A DNA stretch of 54,480 nucleotides from assembly GCF_030489605.1 (NCBI RefSeq), contig NZ_JAUKFY010000026.1:1-54480 (forward strand), read 5' to 3'. Positions 24,330 through 33,111 of the stretch are shown in pieces. A program made the position numbers and the translations under genes. Below the pieces are notes generated by a model. That model had not been told where the DNA came from and searched no databases. It worked only from the letters and a program-made list of their open reading frames with translations. Numbering within the stretch: position 1 is the stretch's first letter; the number at the start of each line of letters is the position of its first letter. Source of the stretch: Brevibacillus laterosporus. Lineage in GTDB: Bacteria; Bacillota; Bacilli; Brevibacillales; Brevibacillaceae.

Positions 24330-26876
24330 GTGAAAAAAAGAATGCTATCTCATCGAACGTTCGGTACATGGTGTGCAGGACTCACCAGTCTAGCTCTGAT
24401 GACCTCATTCGTAATGCTGTCTGCTGTACAGACCGTCCATGCCGATCGGGGGATTGTTGATTTATGGAAAGCAATTCTGCCGTTGACTACAGTGGCCAGT
24501 GCGATGAATACTGGCGCACATCCAGATGACGAGCACAGTGCGACTCTTGCCTATCTTAGTTTAGGCAGAGGAATGGAGACAACCAGTCTAATCGCTAATC
24601 GTGGAGAAGGCGGGCAAAATGAGATTGGCGACGAGCTTGGCAATTCGTTAGGAATCATTCGCACGCGGGAATTACAAGAGGCATCCAAAATCAGCAACGT
24701 AAATCTAATCAATCTCAGTGAACAAATCAATGATCCTATTTATGACTTTGGCTTCTCTAAAAGTCCTGATGAAACCTTAGAAAAATGGGGTGAACAAAAT
24801 ACCTATGAACGCTTGATTCGCCATATCCGCCAAGTGCGTCCAGACATAGTGATCCCTGCTTTTCTCAATGAAGAGTCAACTCACGGTCATCATCGGGCGA
24901 TTAATGTGATTACAGTGAGAGCGTTTGAAGATGCCGCCAACCCATCTGTATTCCCTGAACAAATAAAAGCAGGATTATCACCCTGGCAGGTGAAAAAACT
25001 ATATTTACCAGCAAATGCTAAGGATTATACGGTTCGAATTCCAATCGGTGATTACGATCAACGATACGGAGCTTCTTACAAGCAATTGGGAGAAGAATCC
25101 CGTTTCATGCACAAAAGCCAGGGAATGGGTCGACATTATGAAGAAGGGCCGGACTTTGTGTACTACAAGCTTGCAAAATCAGTTAGGCCCATCAAGCAAA
25201 AGGAAGCAGACCTGTTTGAGGGAATCTCCACTACATTTAAGGAGTGGTCAAAAGAGCTGGCTGAGCAGAAGCAAGCGGGTCGTTTATCAAAAAAAATCAA
25301 TCGGCTGCAAAATGATGCAGCACAGATTCTCCATGCGTACCCAGATTTCTTACAGGTAGCTAAGAGCATTCATCGTATGAAACGGGATGTAACAGACACG
25401 ATCAGGGAGGCTAAGACCGCTGATCTAGCTGCAGAAAGCAGGGTGGATGTGCTTCATCGACTACAGATAAAAGAGCATCAATTAGATAAAGCGAGTGCAA
25501 AGGCCCTGTCACTCGTAGGTAAAGTAACATCCTCTGGCAATGAACTGATTCCAGGGCAAACAGCTAAAGTAATAGTCACAGCATATAATGGCAGTCAGGT
25601 CGCTGTTAAAAATGTAAGGATAACGCTGAAAACACCAGATGGATGGAAGGTAAAACCCGCGGGACCTACAACGTTTGGACAGGTGAGCTACAATCAGAGA
25701 GTATCAGTGACTTATGACGTACATATTCCAAAAGATGCGGACAAATTCCATCCGTACCGCTTACCCATCCTCTCTAGCGATATAACCTATAATGCGTTTG
25801 GAGAGGACGCGACATTACATGCTGTACCGCAAGCTACAGTGGGGATTTTGCCGCCATTTTCCCTAACGCTTAATCCGAATGCTACGGTGTTAAACACTCT
25901 ACAGCAAAACCAAGAGATTTCCATTCATGTTACGGTAAAAAACTATGCGCCAGGTGCTTGCGAGCCAACGATTTCGCTTATGTTGCCAGTTGGCTGGACT
26001 GTTAAGCCAGCTTCAAGTAAACTCACCTTTGCTCAGAAAGGGGAAACCAAAAGCATTTCGTTTCTCGTAACCCCGTCCCCAAATGTAAAAAACGGTACGT
26101 ACGAGATTACAGCAAAAGCTACTGCAACAGGATTACAGAGTAATGACAACGTGCAGGTCATTACATATCCGCACATTGGAACCACCTATTACATCCATCC
26201 TGCTACCCTTGCCATTCAAGCTTTTGACCTAAAGCTAGAACAAAATAGAAAGGTAGGATATATTTCTAGTGGCTTTGATCAAATCGACCAATATCTGCGG
26301 CAATTAGGGATAAACGTGGTTAATTTGGATGCAAAGGCAGTAGAATCAGGTGATTTACAGCAATATGACACAATTGTGCTGGGGATACGCGCTTACGGAT
26401 TCCGGCCAGAGCTGATCCCAAGTAACAAGCGTCTACTCCAATACGTTGAAAATGGCGGTAATCTAATCGTTCAGTACCATAAACCAGAGGATAAATGGAC
26501 GCCTGATCTGGCTCCTTATCCCATTACTATTGGGCACCCGCTGATAAAGTGGCGTGTCACTGATGAAAATTCCAAGGTGACCATGCTGCAACCAACACAC
26601 CCTTTATTTACAACGCCCAACAAAATAACTGCGCAGGACTGGAAGGACTGGGTTCAGGATCGTTCTGCCTACAATCCGTCTGCTTGGGGGAAAGAGTACA
26701 CAGAGCTGATAAGCAATGGTGATCCTAACGAGAAGGAGTTCACAGGTACCTATTTAACTGCCAAATATGGCAAAGGAACCTACACGTACAGCTCCTTGGT
26801 CTGGTATCGACAAATACCTCATTTAGTACCAGGAGCCATTCGCATGTTTGTTAATATGATCAGTTTGAAGCAATAA
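24330..26876 (+). CDS. Secreted multidomain PIG-L (LmbE) deacetylase
   Basis: An 848-residue exported protein. Residues 1-38 are a signal peptide ending VHA. Residues about 55-290 are a PIG-L/LmbE zinc deacetylase with AHPDDEH at 63-69 and the second His block THGHHRAIN at about 184-192; both metal sites look intact. A helical segment follows (300-390), then two NEW3-like Ig modules (about 400-505 and 515-620: TPDGWKVKPAG, LPVGWTVKPAS). The C-terminal 210 residues look like a Rossmann/GATase-like domain (YISSGFDQIDQYLRQLGINV, GGNLIVQYHKP). LmbE enzymes remove acetyl from GlcNAc-type groups. The extracellular location suggests a carbohydrate or glycoconjugate substrate. GTG start after AAGGGGG. 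Confidence 0.85.
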   Translation: MKKRMLSHRTFGTWCAGLTSLALMTSFVMLSAVQTVHADRGIVDLWKAILPLTTVASAMNTGAHPDDEHSATLAYLSLGRGMETTSLIANRGEGGQNEIGDELGNSLGIIRTRELQEASKISNVNLINLSEQINDPIYDFGFSKSPDETLEKWGEQNTYERLIRHIRQVRPDIVIPAFLNEESTHGHHRAINVITVRAFEDAANPSVFPEQIKAGLSPWQVKKLYLPANAKDYTVRIPIGDYDQRYGASYKQLGEESRFMHKSQGMGRHYEEGPDFVYYKLAKSVRPIKQKEADLFEGISTTFKEWSKELAEQKQAGRLSKKINRLQNDAAQILHAYPDFLQVAKSIHRMKRDVTDTIREAKTADLAAESRVDVLHRLQIKEHQLDKASAKALSLVGKVTSSGNELIPGQTAKVIVTAYNGSQVAVKNVRITLKTPDGWKVKPAGPTTFGQVSYNQRVSVTYDVHIPKDADKFHPYRLPILSSDITYNAFGEDATLHAVPQATVGILPPFSLTLNPNATVLNTLQQNQEISIHVTVKNYAPGACEPTISLMLPVGWTVKPASSKLTFAQKGETKSISFLVTPSPNVKNGTYEITAKATATGLQSNDNVQVITYPHIGTTYYIHPATLAIQAFDLKLEQNRKVGYISSGFDQIDQYLRQLGINVVNLDAKAVESGDLQQYDTIVLGIRAYGFRPELIPSNKRLLQYVENGGNLIVQYHKPEDKWTPDLAPYPITIGHPLIKWRVTDENSKVTMLQPTHPLFTTPNKITAQDWKDWVQDRSAYNPSAWGKEYTELISNGDPNEKEFTGTYLTAKYGKGTYTYSSLVWYRQIPHLVPGAIRMFVNMISLKQ

Positions 26877-26890
26877 GGCAGTCTATTTAG

Positions 26891-26936
26891 ATACATCCGT
26901 CGTGGGTCTCCGTCTAAACGAGACCCACGGATGTAT
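26891..26936 (+). other. Large intercistronic hairpin
   Basis: ATACATCC plus GTGGGTCTC pair with GAGACCCAC plus GGATGTAT: 17 base pairs with one 3-base bulge (GTC) and a 9-base loop. No T-run follows, so it is not a usual terminator. It sits between the secreted deacetylase and the lyase gene and may stabilise or process the mRNA to give different levels of the two halves. Confidence 0.7.
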
Positions 26937-26977
26937 GGAAGGCAAGGTTCATAAAAATAGACAAGGAGGCAGCCCGC

Positions 26978-28498
26978 ATGAAATTTCAAACTCGACAAGC
27001 GAAAATGTACAATCAGGAAGGAACAAGCTTCCCAGGGAAAACCTATGCCAAGGTGGTTCTGGAGCCAGCCTATAAAGAGGCAAAGGCCCACCTGTTAGCT
27101 CCCATGATGGCTATCAATAAGGCTCACTTAATCATGTTAAAAGAGCAGGAATTGCTTTCTATGGAGGAAGCAAGACAAATCGCAGATGCATTACAGAAGC
27201 TAGACGTAGACACTTTGCGGCAATCTGAATACACAGGTGAATATGAGGATTTATTTTTTCAGGTAGAAAATCAATTGCTAGAGCTAGCAGGTGACATTGC
27301 CGGCAATTTACATCTGGCTCGTAGCCGTAATGATATGGGCATCTGCATGTATCGGATGGTGCTAAGGGAGAAGCTCCTTGCGACTTATTCAACTGGAGTG
27401 ATTCTGCATGAATATTTACTGCAAGTTGCCGAAGAGCACATTGATACTATCATGCTTGGTTATACACATACCCAGCAGGCACAACCAACCACCCTTGCTC
27501 ACTACGTAATGGCGATGGCAGATTCCTTGGAACGCGATCTGCGGCGACTACGTTCTGCTTATGAAAATTGTAATCGAAGTCCAATGGGCGCGGCGGCCCT
27601 GACCACCTCGGGCTTTACAATCAGTCGTACTCATATGCAAGAATTATTAGGCTTTAATGAAATGGTGGAAAATTCCTACGATGCCATTAGCGGTGCAGAT
27701 TATCTTGGCGAGGCGATGCTGGCAGTTCAATTAGCGGCGATCAATCTTGGGCGACCGGTGCAGGATTTTCTGCTGTGGTGCACGCAAGAATTTAGCGCTG
27801 TAAGAGTGGCCGATCCATATGTGCAGGTCAGCTCCATTATGCCGCAAAAGCGCAATCCCGTTTCCTTGGAGCATATGCGTTCCTTATTATCCAGTTGCGT
27901 AGGCACGACTAATACAGTGCTTTCGATGATGCATAACACACCGTTTGGTGATATTGTGGATACAGAAGATGACATGCAGCCGTACGCATGGAAAAGCTTG
28001 TCCATTTTGGATAACATGTATCATTTACTTATAGCTGTTATGACAACAATGCAAATCAATAAAGAGGTACTCTCGGCGCGCGTTAAAGGAAGCTTTGCTA
28101 CAGTGACAGAATTAGCGGATACATTAGTGCGTACAGATAAGCTATCTTTTAGAACCTCGCACCGTATTGTCAGCTATGCCGTGCAACAGGCGATCAAGCA
28201 GAAAATAACAGCCGATCAAATAACACTTCACATGGTAAATGAGGCAGCCCAACATGTGATTAAGAGAGAAGTGGTACTAACTGAGGCAGAGCTTGCTGAA
28301 GCGCTTGATCCTGTACACTTTGTCGCCATCCGTTCTTTACCGGGTGGTCCTGCCCCTAGAGAAATGATGCGCATGATTGAAGCGCGAAAAACAACACAGA
28401 AGCTGATGCACAACTGGTGGCAGACAGCAGCATTGCGTTGTCAATCCGCCTTGTCACAATTGGATGAAATCTTGTCAACATGGAGTGATAACACATGA
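26978..28498 (+). CDS. Argininosuccinate lyase-superfamily enzyme (ArgH-like, divergent)
   Basis: A 506-residue member of the aspartase/fumarase/argininosuccinate lyase superfamily, which eliminate or add fumarate across C-N or C-O bonds. LHLARSRNDMGI corresponds to the ArgH L-H-x-A-R-S-R-N-D block. TQQAQPTTLAHY is the His motif. SSIMPQKRNPVSLEHM is the signature G-S-S-x-M-P-x-K-x-N-P loop with the catalytic Ser. The substrate-contact residues after the signature differ from housekeeping ArgH. No arg gene is nearby, and the gene lies between deacetylase and kinase genes, so a catabolic or specialised lyase is more likely. EDDS lyase shows that the family can act on chelators. The next gene overlaps by 4 bases. 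Confidence 0.82.
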   Translation: MKFQTRQAKMYNQEGTSFPGKTYAKVVLEPAYKEAKAHLLAPMMAINKAHLIMLKEQELLSMEEARQIADALQKLDVDTLRQSEYTGEYEDLFFQVENQLLELAGDIAGNLHLARSRNDMGICMYRMVLREKLLATYSTGVILHEYLLQVAEEHIDTIMLGYTHTQQAQPTTLAHYVMAMADSLERDLRRLRSAYENCNRSPMGAAALTTSGFTISRTHMQELLGFNEMVENSYDAISGADYLGEAMLAVQLAAINLGRPVQDFLLWCTQEFSAVRVADPYVQVSSIMPQKRNPVSLEHMRSLLSSCVGTTNTVLSMMHNTPFGDIVDTEDDMQPYAWKSLSILDNMYHLLIAVMTTMQINKEVLSARVKGSFATVTELADTLVRTDKLSFRTSHRIVSYAVQQAIKQKITADQITLHMVNEAAQHVIKREVVLTEAELAEALDPVHFVAIRSLPGGPAPREMMRMIEARKTTQKLMHNWWQTAALRCQSALSQLDEILSTWSDNT

Positions 28499-29481
28499 AC
28501 CAATGGCATATTCCTCTTCTAGCGGTAGATGGAGGAGGCACAAAAAGCTTGGCGATGTTCGTTACTTACAACCAGCAGGTATTAGGAACAGGAGTGGCTG
28601 GATCATGTAACTATCATGGAAAAGGAGTGGAGTCAGCTACATATGAGTTGAAAATGGCGATCCAAAGAGCTATCAATGAAGCCATGCCTACACAGGTACA
28701 GAATCACTCTCAAATAAACGCTCCGCTGCAAGTAGACTGCGCCGTTTTTGGCATGGCTGGTCTAGATACTTCCTATGATCGGGCTATCATAATGAAGCTA
28801 GTGAACCAAGTGCTTATTGATTTGAACATTCAAATAAAGAAACTGATCGTTGAAAACGATTGTGTTGCTGCTCTTATAGGCGCCGCACGTGGTAAGCCTG
28901 GTATATTGGCCATTGCCGGCACGGGGTCCATTGTTTGTGGGATAGGCAAGGATGGGAAGAGAAGCAGAGTTGGCGGCTGGGGGCATCTAGTAGGTGATGA
29001 AGGCAGCGGATATTGGATCGGCAAACAAGCGTTAACGGCTATATTTCGAGCATCAGATGGCCGCTCTTATGCTACATTGCTTACAGAGGAAGTCCTTACC
29101 TATTTGCAAATAGAAGACATCGAACAGCTTTTTCACTGGGTCTATAATGAGAAGACGTATTCAGTGGACAGAGTAGGCGAACTGTCCCGCCTTGTAAGTA
29201 GAGCAGCGTACAAAGGCGATCAGACGGCGCACAGGATTTTAGAAAAAGCTGCAGATGAATTGTTTGCAGGTATAAAAACAGTCATGGATCAGCTTGACTT
29301 ACAGGAGCAAGCTTGTCAGGTTATTTTACAAGGAGGCGTGCTGAAGCATGAGCCACTCGTAAGACAAAGACTTATTCAATCGATTAGTGAGTATGCTCCA
29401 CAAGCAATCGTGGACGATAATGAGCAAGAACCCATTAAGGGAGTAATTGCTATGGGGCTTTTTGCCGTGAGTAGTCCCTAA
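28495..29481 (+). CDS. BadF/BcrA-type ATPase family, N-acetylglucosamine kinase-like
   Basis: A 328-residue ASKHA-fold kinase. VDGGGTKSLAMF is phosphate-1, AVFGMAGLDTSYDR and IVENDCVAALIGA lead to the catalytic Asp region, ILAIAGTGSIVCGIG is phosphate-2, and GGWGHLVGDEGSGYWIGKQAL is typical of NagK-type sugar kinases. The paired Cys that hold an iron-sulfur cluster in dehydratase activators of this family are not evident. A role as a kinase for a GlcNAc-like sugar is therefore favoured. It overlaps the lyase stop by 4 bases, which indicates coupled expression with the lyase. Confidence 0.85.
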   Translation: MNQWHIPLLAVDGGGTKSLAMFVTYNQQVLGTGVAGSCNYHGKGVESATYELKMAIQRAINEAMPTQVQNHSQINAPLQVDCAVFGMAGLDTSYDRAIIMKLVNQVLIDLNIQIKKLIVENDCVAALIGAARGKPGILAIAGTGSIVCGIGKDGKRSRVGGWGHLVGDEGSGYWIGKQALTAIFRASDGRSYATLLTEEVLTYLQIEDIEQLFHWVYNEKTYSVDRVGELSRLVSRAAYKGDQTAHRILEKAADELFAGIKTVMDQLDLQEQACQVILQGGVLKHEPLVRQRLIQSISEYAPQAIVDDNEQEPIKGVIAMGLFAVSSP

Positions 29482-29530
29482 GCTTCTACTGTCTATCTAA
29501 TAAAGTCAGGGTATAAAGGGAGGAAGTAGC

Positions 29531-30325
29531 ATGGGGAAAGTTAGCGAGAATGCTCAAGTAAGGCGCCTGCTGTTTCTTTTTCCGCATCCCGATGATGAAT
29601 CGTTTGCCTGCGCAGGAACCATGGCAAAATACAGCGAATTAGGACAGCAAATTTATCTGGTGACGGCTACATCAGGAGATAAAGGAAAGTGCGGACCATA
29701 TTCCATCACCTGCCAAAAGCAGCTAGCTGTCTTGCGTGAGCACGAATTAAGCAGTGCCCTCGGCGTCTTGGGAGTGGCCGAATTGCTGTTATATCGCTTT
29801 CCGGACGGCGGGCTCGCCCAGATGGATCAAAGCGTGCTAACCGAACGCGTACTTCAGACGCTCCTGTCTATTAACCCTCAGATCATCATCACCTTTCCAC
29901 CAGATGGCGTTACAGGTCATCCCGATCATATTGCACTTTCTCATGCGGTAGAAACAGCGGTGAAGCATTATGAAGAACAACTGCCCCAACAGGAATATCC
30001 CGATTTGTATTATGTCTCCATTCCTCATTATTACGATCATTGTATGGAACGTCCTCCACAAGCGACGTTCCCAATAACAGCAAAAGTTGATATTTCAAAA
30101 TATAAAAATCACAAGGGGAAGGCATTGCAGGCCTACAAAAGCCAGGAATATTCAGTCAATAAAGCATTCCCTGGAGTGCTACAGGGTGATTTTTCCGTAA
30201 TAAAGCCTTATGAATATTACACACGGGTACGTTCAAGGGGACGAAATGAGCTTCAAGATGATTATGGTCACAAGCTACAGACAAAAAATATTCCGACTTT
30301 TTGCTTTTTAGAAGGGATAGAGTAA
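29531..30325 (+). CDS. Cytoplasmic PIG-L (LmbE/BshB-type) deacetylase
   Basis: A 264-residue PIG-L family enzyme without a signal peptide. LFPHPDDESFACAGT carries the first metal-binding H-P-D-D motif and GVTGHPDHIALS the second His. The arrangement matches BshB/MshB/Mca enzymes, which deacetylate GlcNAc-containing molecules or cleave thiol conjugates. The housekeeping bshB genes lie next to bshA or mgsA-type genes, which are absent here. GGGAGG lies about 6 bases before the ATG. Together with the kinase and lyase it suggests intracellular processing of the imported product. Confidence 0.87.
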   Translation: MGKVSENAQVRRLLFLFPHPDDESFACAGTMAKYSELGQQIYLVTATSGDKGKCGPYSITCQKQLAVLREHELSSALGVLGVAELLLYRFPDGGLAQMDQSVLTERVLQTLLSINPQIIITFPPDGVTGHPDHIALSHAVETAVKHYEEQLPQQEYPDLYYVSIPHYYDHCMERPPQATFPITAKVDISKYKNHKGKALQAYKSQEYSVNKAFPGVLQGDFSVIKPYEYYTRVRSRGRNELQDDYGHKLQTKNIPTFCFLEGIE

Positions 30326-30372
30326 GCCGGTGCTACTATTGCAATCTGGGATGACATATAAAAAGATTCATC

Positions 30373-30428
30373 TTATGCATGCCTCTTTGGTTGTATTTTT
30401 TTATGCATGCCTCTTTGGTTGTATTTTT
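30373..30428. repeat. Perfect 28-bp tandem duplication
   Basis: The unit TTATGCATGCCTCTTTGG plus TTGTATTTTT occurs twice head to tail with no mismatch (30373-30400, 30401-30428), followed by TTTTTG. It lies after the deacetylase cluster. Identity over 56 bases implies a recent duplication. Confidence 0.8.
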
Positions 30429-30549
30429 GTTTTTGAAAGTTACCTTTTTTCTGAATAAACCTTGTCACCCTACTTCTAGCTCATGTAAGGTAATACAATG
30501 GAAAACAAAAACTCCCCATACCGTAGACAGATAAAGGAAGTGAGACAGC

Positions 30550-31308
30550 ATGAAACGTACTCTGGTAATGAGCGATATTCATGGAGAATTGGATAAAATG
30601 GAACAATTATTAGCGAAAGCGAATTACCATGCAGATAAGGATCAGCTCATCTTGTTAGGCGATTACGTAGATCGCGGCCCCAATTCTAAGGGAGTTATCG
30701 CAAAGGTAAAGGAATTAACTCAGGCAGGAGCTATTGCCTTAAAAGGAAATCATGAGGATATGATGATCAAGGCCTTAACCATTGCCAATGAATTTTGGAT
30801 GGGCAGGTGGATGCGTAACAATGCGCCTACCACATTGCGCCTCTACGGATTTGAATTGCCTTTAACAGAAGAAGAAGCCTTGCAACAGGTGATCAGACCA
30901 GTAATAGGCTCAAATGAACCGCCCAAAATATTGCCTAAGAAGGATGCGCCTGGGATTAAGCTGGAATTACCCGACCAGCTACTAGAGGACATTCGCTTTT
31001 TAGAACAATTACCGCTCTACTATGAGACAGAGGAATACATCTTCATTCATGCAGGGGTGCATCCAGATAAATCTTTGGACGAAATGGACGAGCAGGAAAT
31101 GCTCTGGATACGTGAAGAATTTCATAATGGATATGGGGGAGAAAAGACTGTCATTTTTGGACATACATCTACAAACTATTTACATGCAGATGGCAGTACA
31201 GATGTTTATTTTGGTAAAAATAGGATTATCGGCATTGATGGAGGCTGTGTTTACGGAGGTAAATTACACTGTCTGGAGCTGCCAAGTCGAAAGGTTCATA
31301 CGATCTAA
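30550..31308 (+). CDS. Metallophosphoesterase (Ser/Thr phosphatase / Ap4A-hydrolase-like)
   Basis: A 252-residue calcineurin-type phosphoesterase with every metal motif: SDIHGELDKM, LGDYVDRGPN, KGNHEDMM, FIHAGVHPD and IFGHTSTNY. Family members dephosphorylate proteins or hydrolyse Ap4A, and PrpE-like relatives occur in Bacillales. The substrate cannot be told. GGAAGTGAGA precedes the ATG. It is monocistronic, with a terminator after it. Confidence 0.9.
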   Translation: MKRTLVMSDIHGELDKMEQLLAKANYHADKDQLILLGDYVDRGPNSKGVIAKVKELTQAGAIALKGNHEDMMIKALTIANEFWMGRWMRNNAPTTLRLYGFELPLTEEEALQQVIRPVIGSNEPPKILPKKDAPGIKLELPDQLLEDIRFLEQLPLYYETEEYIFIHAGVHPDKSLDEMDEQEMLWIREEFHNGYGGEKTVIFGHTSTNYLHADGSTDVYFGKNRIIGIDGGCVYGGKLHCLELPSRKVHTI

Positions 31309-31328
31309 TCGTTCCCATGACAATAGAG

Positions 31329-31364
31329 AGGCTGTTTTCCTAAGCGGGAGAGCAGCCTTTTTTT
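31329..31364 (+). terminator. Intrinsic terminator of the phosphatase gene
   Basis: AGGCTG pairs with CAGCCT around a GC-containing loop with inner TTTCC/GGGAG pairing, then seven T. Confidence 0.75.
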
Positions 31365-31548
31365 GATGAAAAGCCCTCGAATTATCAGCTTCCGCAATCA
31401 ATTTAATGCAGTAATTTATTCTAATGCCTCTTAGTCTAGCTTCTTCTTTAGACGGCTTCAAAGAAAGGAAAAAATTTGAAAATGACGAATAAGTATCCAG
31501 AGAATGTAATAGAAGTAGGTTTCCTATTACAGTGGAGGTGTCGAGTAA

Positions 31549-33111
31549 TTGGAGGAACGAAAGCAAGACCTACTTGAGTGGCAAAGAGAGAATCGCCAAA
31601 AGCTCCAAGAGCATTTCCCGAGCTTGTTTCATCAAGGGATTCTGGTAAGGAGCGAATGGTTAAAGCTGTTTGGCGAGGATACCTTACGCAATGATAGATA
31701 CGGGTTGCTTTGGCCAGGCAAGAGGACTGCCATACAGGAGGCATCACTGAAACCGGCTTTCCCCACTCCCACGCTTAATGTGGCATGCTCTAAAAATACC
31801 AGCGAAACAGAAAATCTGTATATAGAAGGGGACAATTTAGATGGATTGCGACTTCTATGCAGCACACATACAGGTAAAATACAATGCATCTACATAGACC
31901 CCCCTTATAATACCGGTAAAAACTTCATTTATAAAGATAACTACCACAGTAAAATGAAGAGCAAAATCCTTCATAAACACTCTTCCGCATTTGATCAGCA
32001 ATGGCGAGAAAATATGCATAACGATTGGCTTACCATGATGTATCCCCGCTTGGCAATTGCACGTCAGCTCTTGACAGAGGATGGCGTTATTCTCATCAGT
32101 ATTGATTCAAAGGAATTTGCAAATCTGCGCCTTATCTGTGATGAGCTTTATGGTGAGCAAAATTATGTAGGTGAGTTTGTTTGGAGCGGGGGCAGAAAAA
32201 ATGACGCCAAGTTTATATCAATCTCGCATGAATTTATTTTGGTATATGCAAAAAATGTAAGCTATCTGCAACAACATCGAAAAGTTTGGCGTGAGAAAAA
32301 AACGGGCTTGGCGGAAATTTACAAGCAGGGTAAGCATCTTGCCAAAAAATATAAGGGACAGTATCGTGAGGCGAGTCGGGAATTAAAAAAATGGTTTCGC
32401 ACATTGCCAGATAATCACCCCTCTAAGCAGCACAGCCATTATGCCGCAATTGATGCGAAAGGAGTTTACTTTCCGGGAGACATCTCTTGGCCGGGCGGTG
32501 GGGGACCTGTCTATGATGTCTTGCATCCAATTACCAAAAAGCCTGTCAAGGTTCCATCGAGAGGCTGGGCTTATACCCAACAACGCATGAAAGAATTCCT
32601 ACAGGCAGATTTGATCCATTTTGGTATAGATGAAACTACGATCCCCTGTATAAAGCGATATCTCCATGACACAGAATATCAGGTTCCATACAGCGTTTTT
32701 TATCACGATGGCAGAAGGGCGATGAAACGCTTGCGAAAGCTCATGGATGGTCAACTCTTTCCCTTTCCCAAGGACGAACGCTTAATGAAAAAGATGCTGG
32801 AGATTGTCACTCATAAAGAATCCATTGTATTGGATTTTTTTGCAGGCTCTTCCACTACGGCACATGCTGTTATGCAGCTTAATGCAGAAGACGGGGGAAA
32901 ACGTAAATTTATCATGATTCAGCTGCCAGAAGCCATACCAGCTACTTCCACAGCCTACCATCAAGGCTACCGAACCATTTGTGAGCTTGGCCAGGAACGA
33001 ATCAGACGAGCGGGAGAACAAATTTTGGAGGAAACAGGAAGCCAGCAGACTGATTATGGATTTCGCGTCATTACGCTTAGCGGTGCTGGTAGAGATACAG
33101 CAGTCGATTAA
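31549..33111 (+). CDS. Orphan beta-class DNA methyltransferase (type III Mod-like), probably 3'-truncated
   Basis: A 520-residue N6-adenine/N4-cytosine methyltransferase. Motif IV DPPYNTG lies at about residue 117-123 and motif I LDFFAGSSTTAHAV at about 428-441; the order IV before I marks the beta class. LYIEGDNLDGLRLL and GWAYTQQRMKEF are also Mod-like. The protein stops shortly after GFRVITLSG, where type III Mod proteins usually continue for dozens of residues, and the final 35 bases overlap a convergent gene. No res gene or other restriction partner is near. TTG start 9 bases after GGAGGTG. Methylation may protect DNA or regulate genes, and activity of a shortened enzyme is uncertain. 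Confidence 0.82.
   Translation: MEERKQDLLEWQRENRQKLQEHFPSLFHQGILVRSEWLKLFGEDTLRNDRYGLLWPGKRTAIQEASLKPAFPTPTLNVACSKNTSETENLYIEGDNLDGLRLLCSTHTGKIQCIYIDPPYNTGKNFIYKDNYHSKMKSKILHKHSSAFDQQWRENMHNDWLTMMYPRLAIARQLLTEDGVILISIDSKEFANLRLICDELYGEQNYVGEFVWSGGRKNDAKFISISHEFILVYAKNVSYLQQHRKVWREKKTGLAEIYKQGKHLAKKYKGQYREASRELKKWFRTLPDNHPSKQHSHYAAIDAKGVYFPGDISWPGGGGPVYDVLHPITKKPVKVPSRGWAYTQQRMKEFLQADLIHFGIDETTIPCIKRYLHDTEYQVPYSVFYHDGRRAMKRLRKLMDGQLFPFPKDERLMKKMLEIVTHKESIVLDFFAGSSTTAHAVMQLNAEDGGKRKFIMIQLPEAIPATSTAYHQGYRTICELGQERIRRAGEQILEETGSQQTDYGFRVITLSGAGRDTAVD

Noticed and set aside
26978-28498. Housekeeping argininosuccinate lyase
   Set aside because: No arginine genes nearby, catabolic neighbours and divergent residues. 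Called as a superfamily member instead.
29531-30325. bshB of bacillithiol biosynthesis
   Set aside because: The family fits but the expected bsh neighbours are missing and the genes around it point to catabolism, so no symbol was given.
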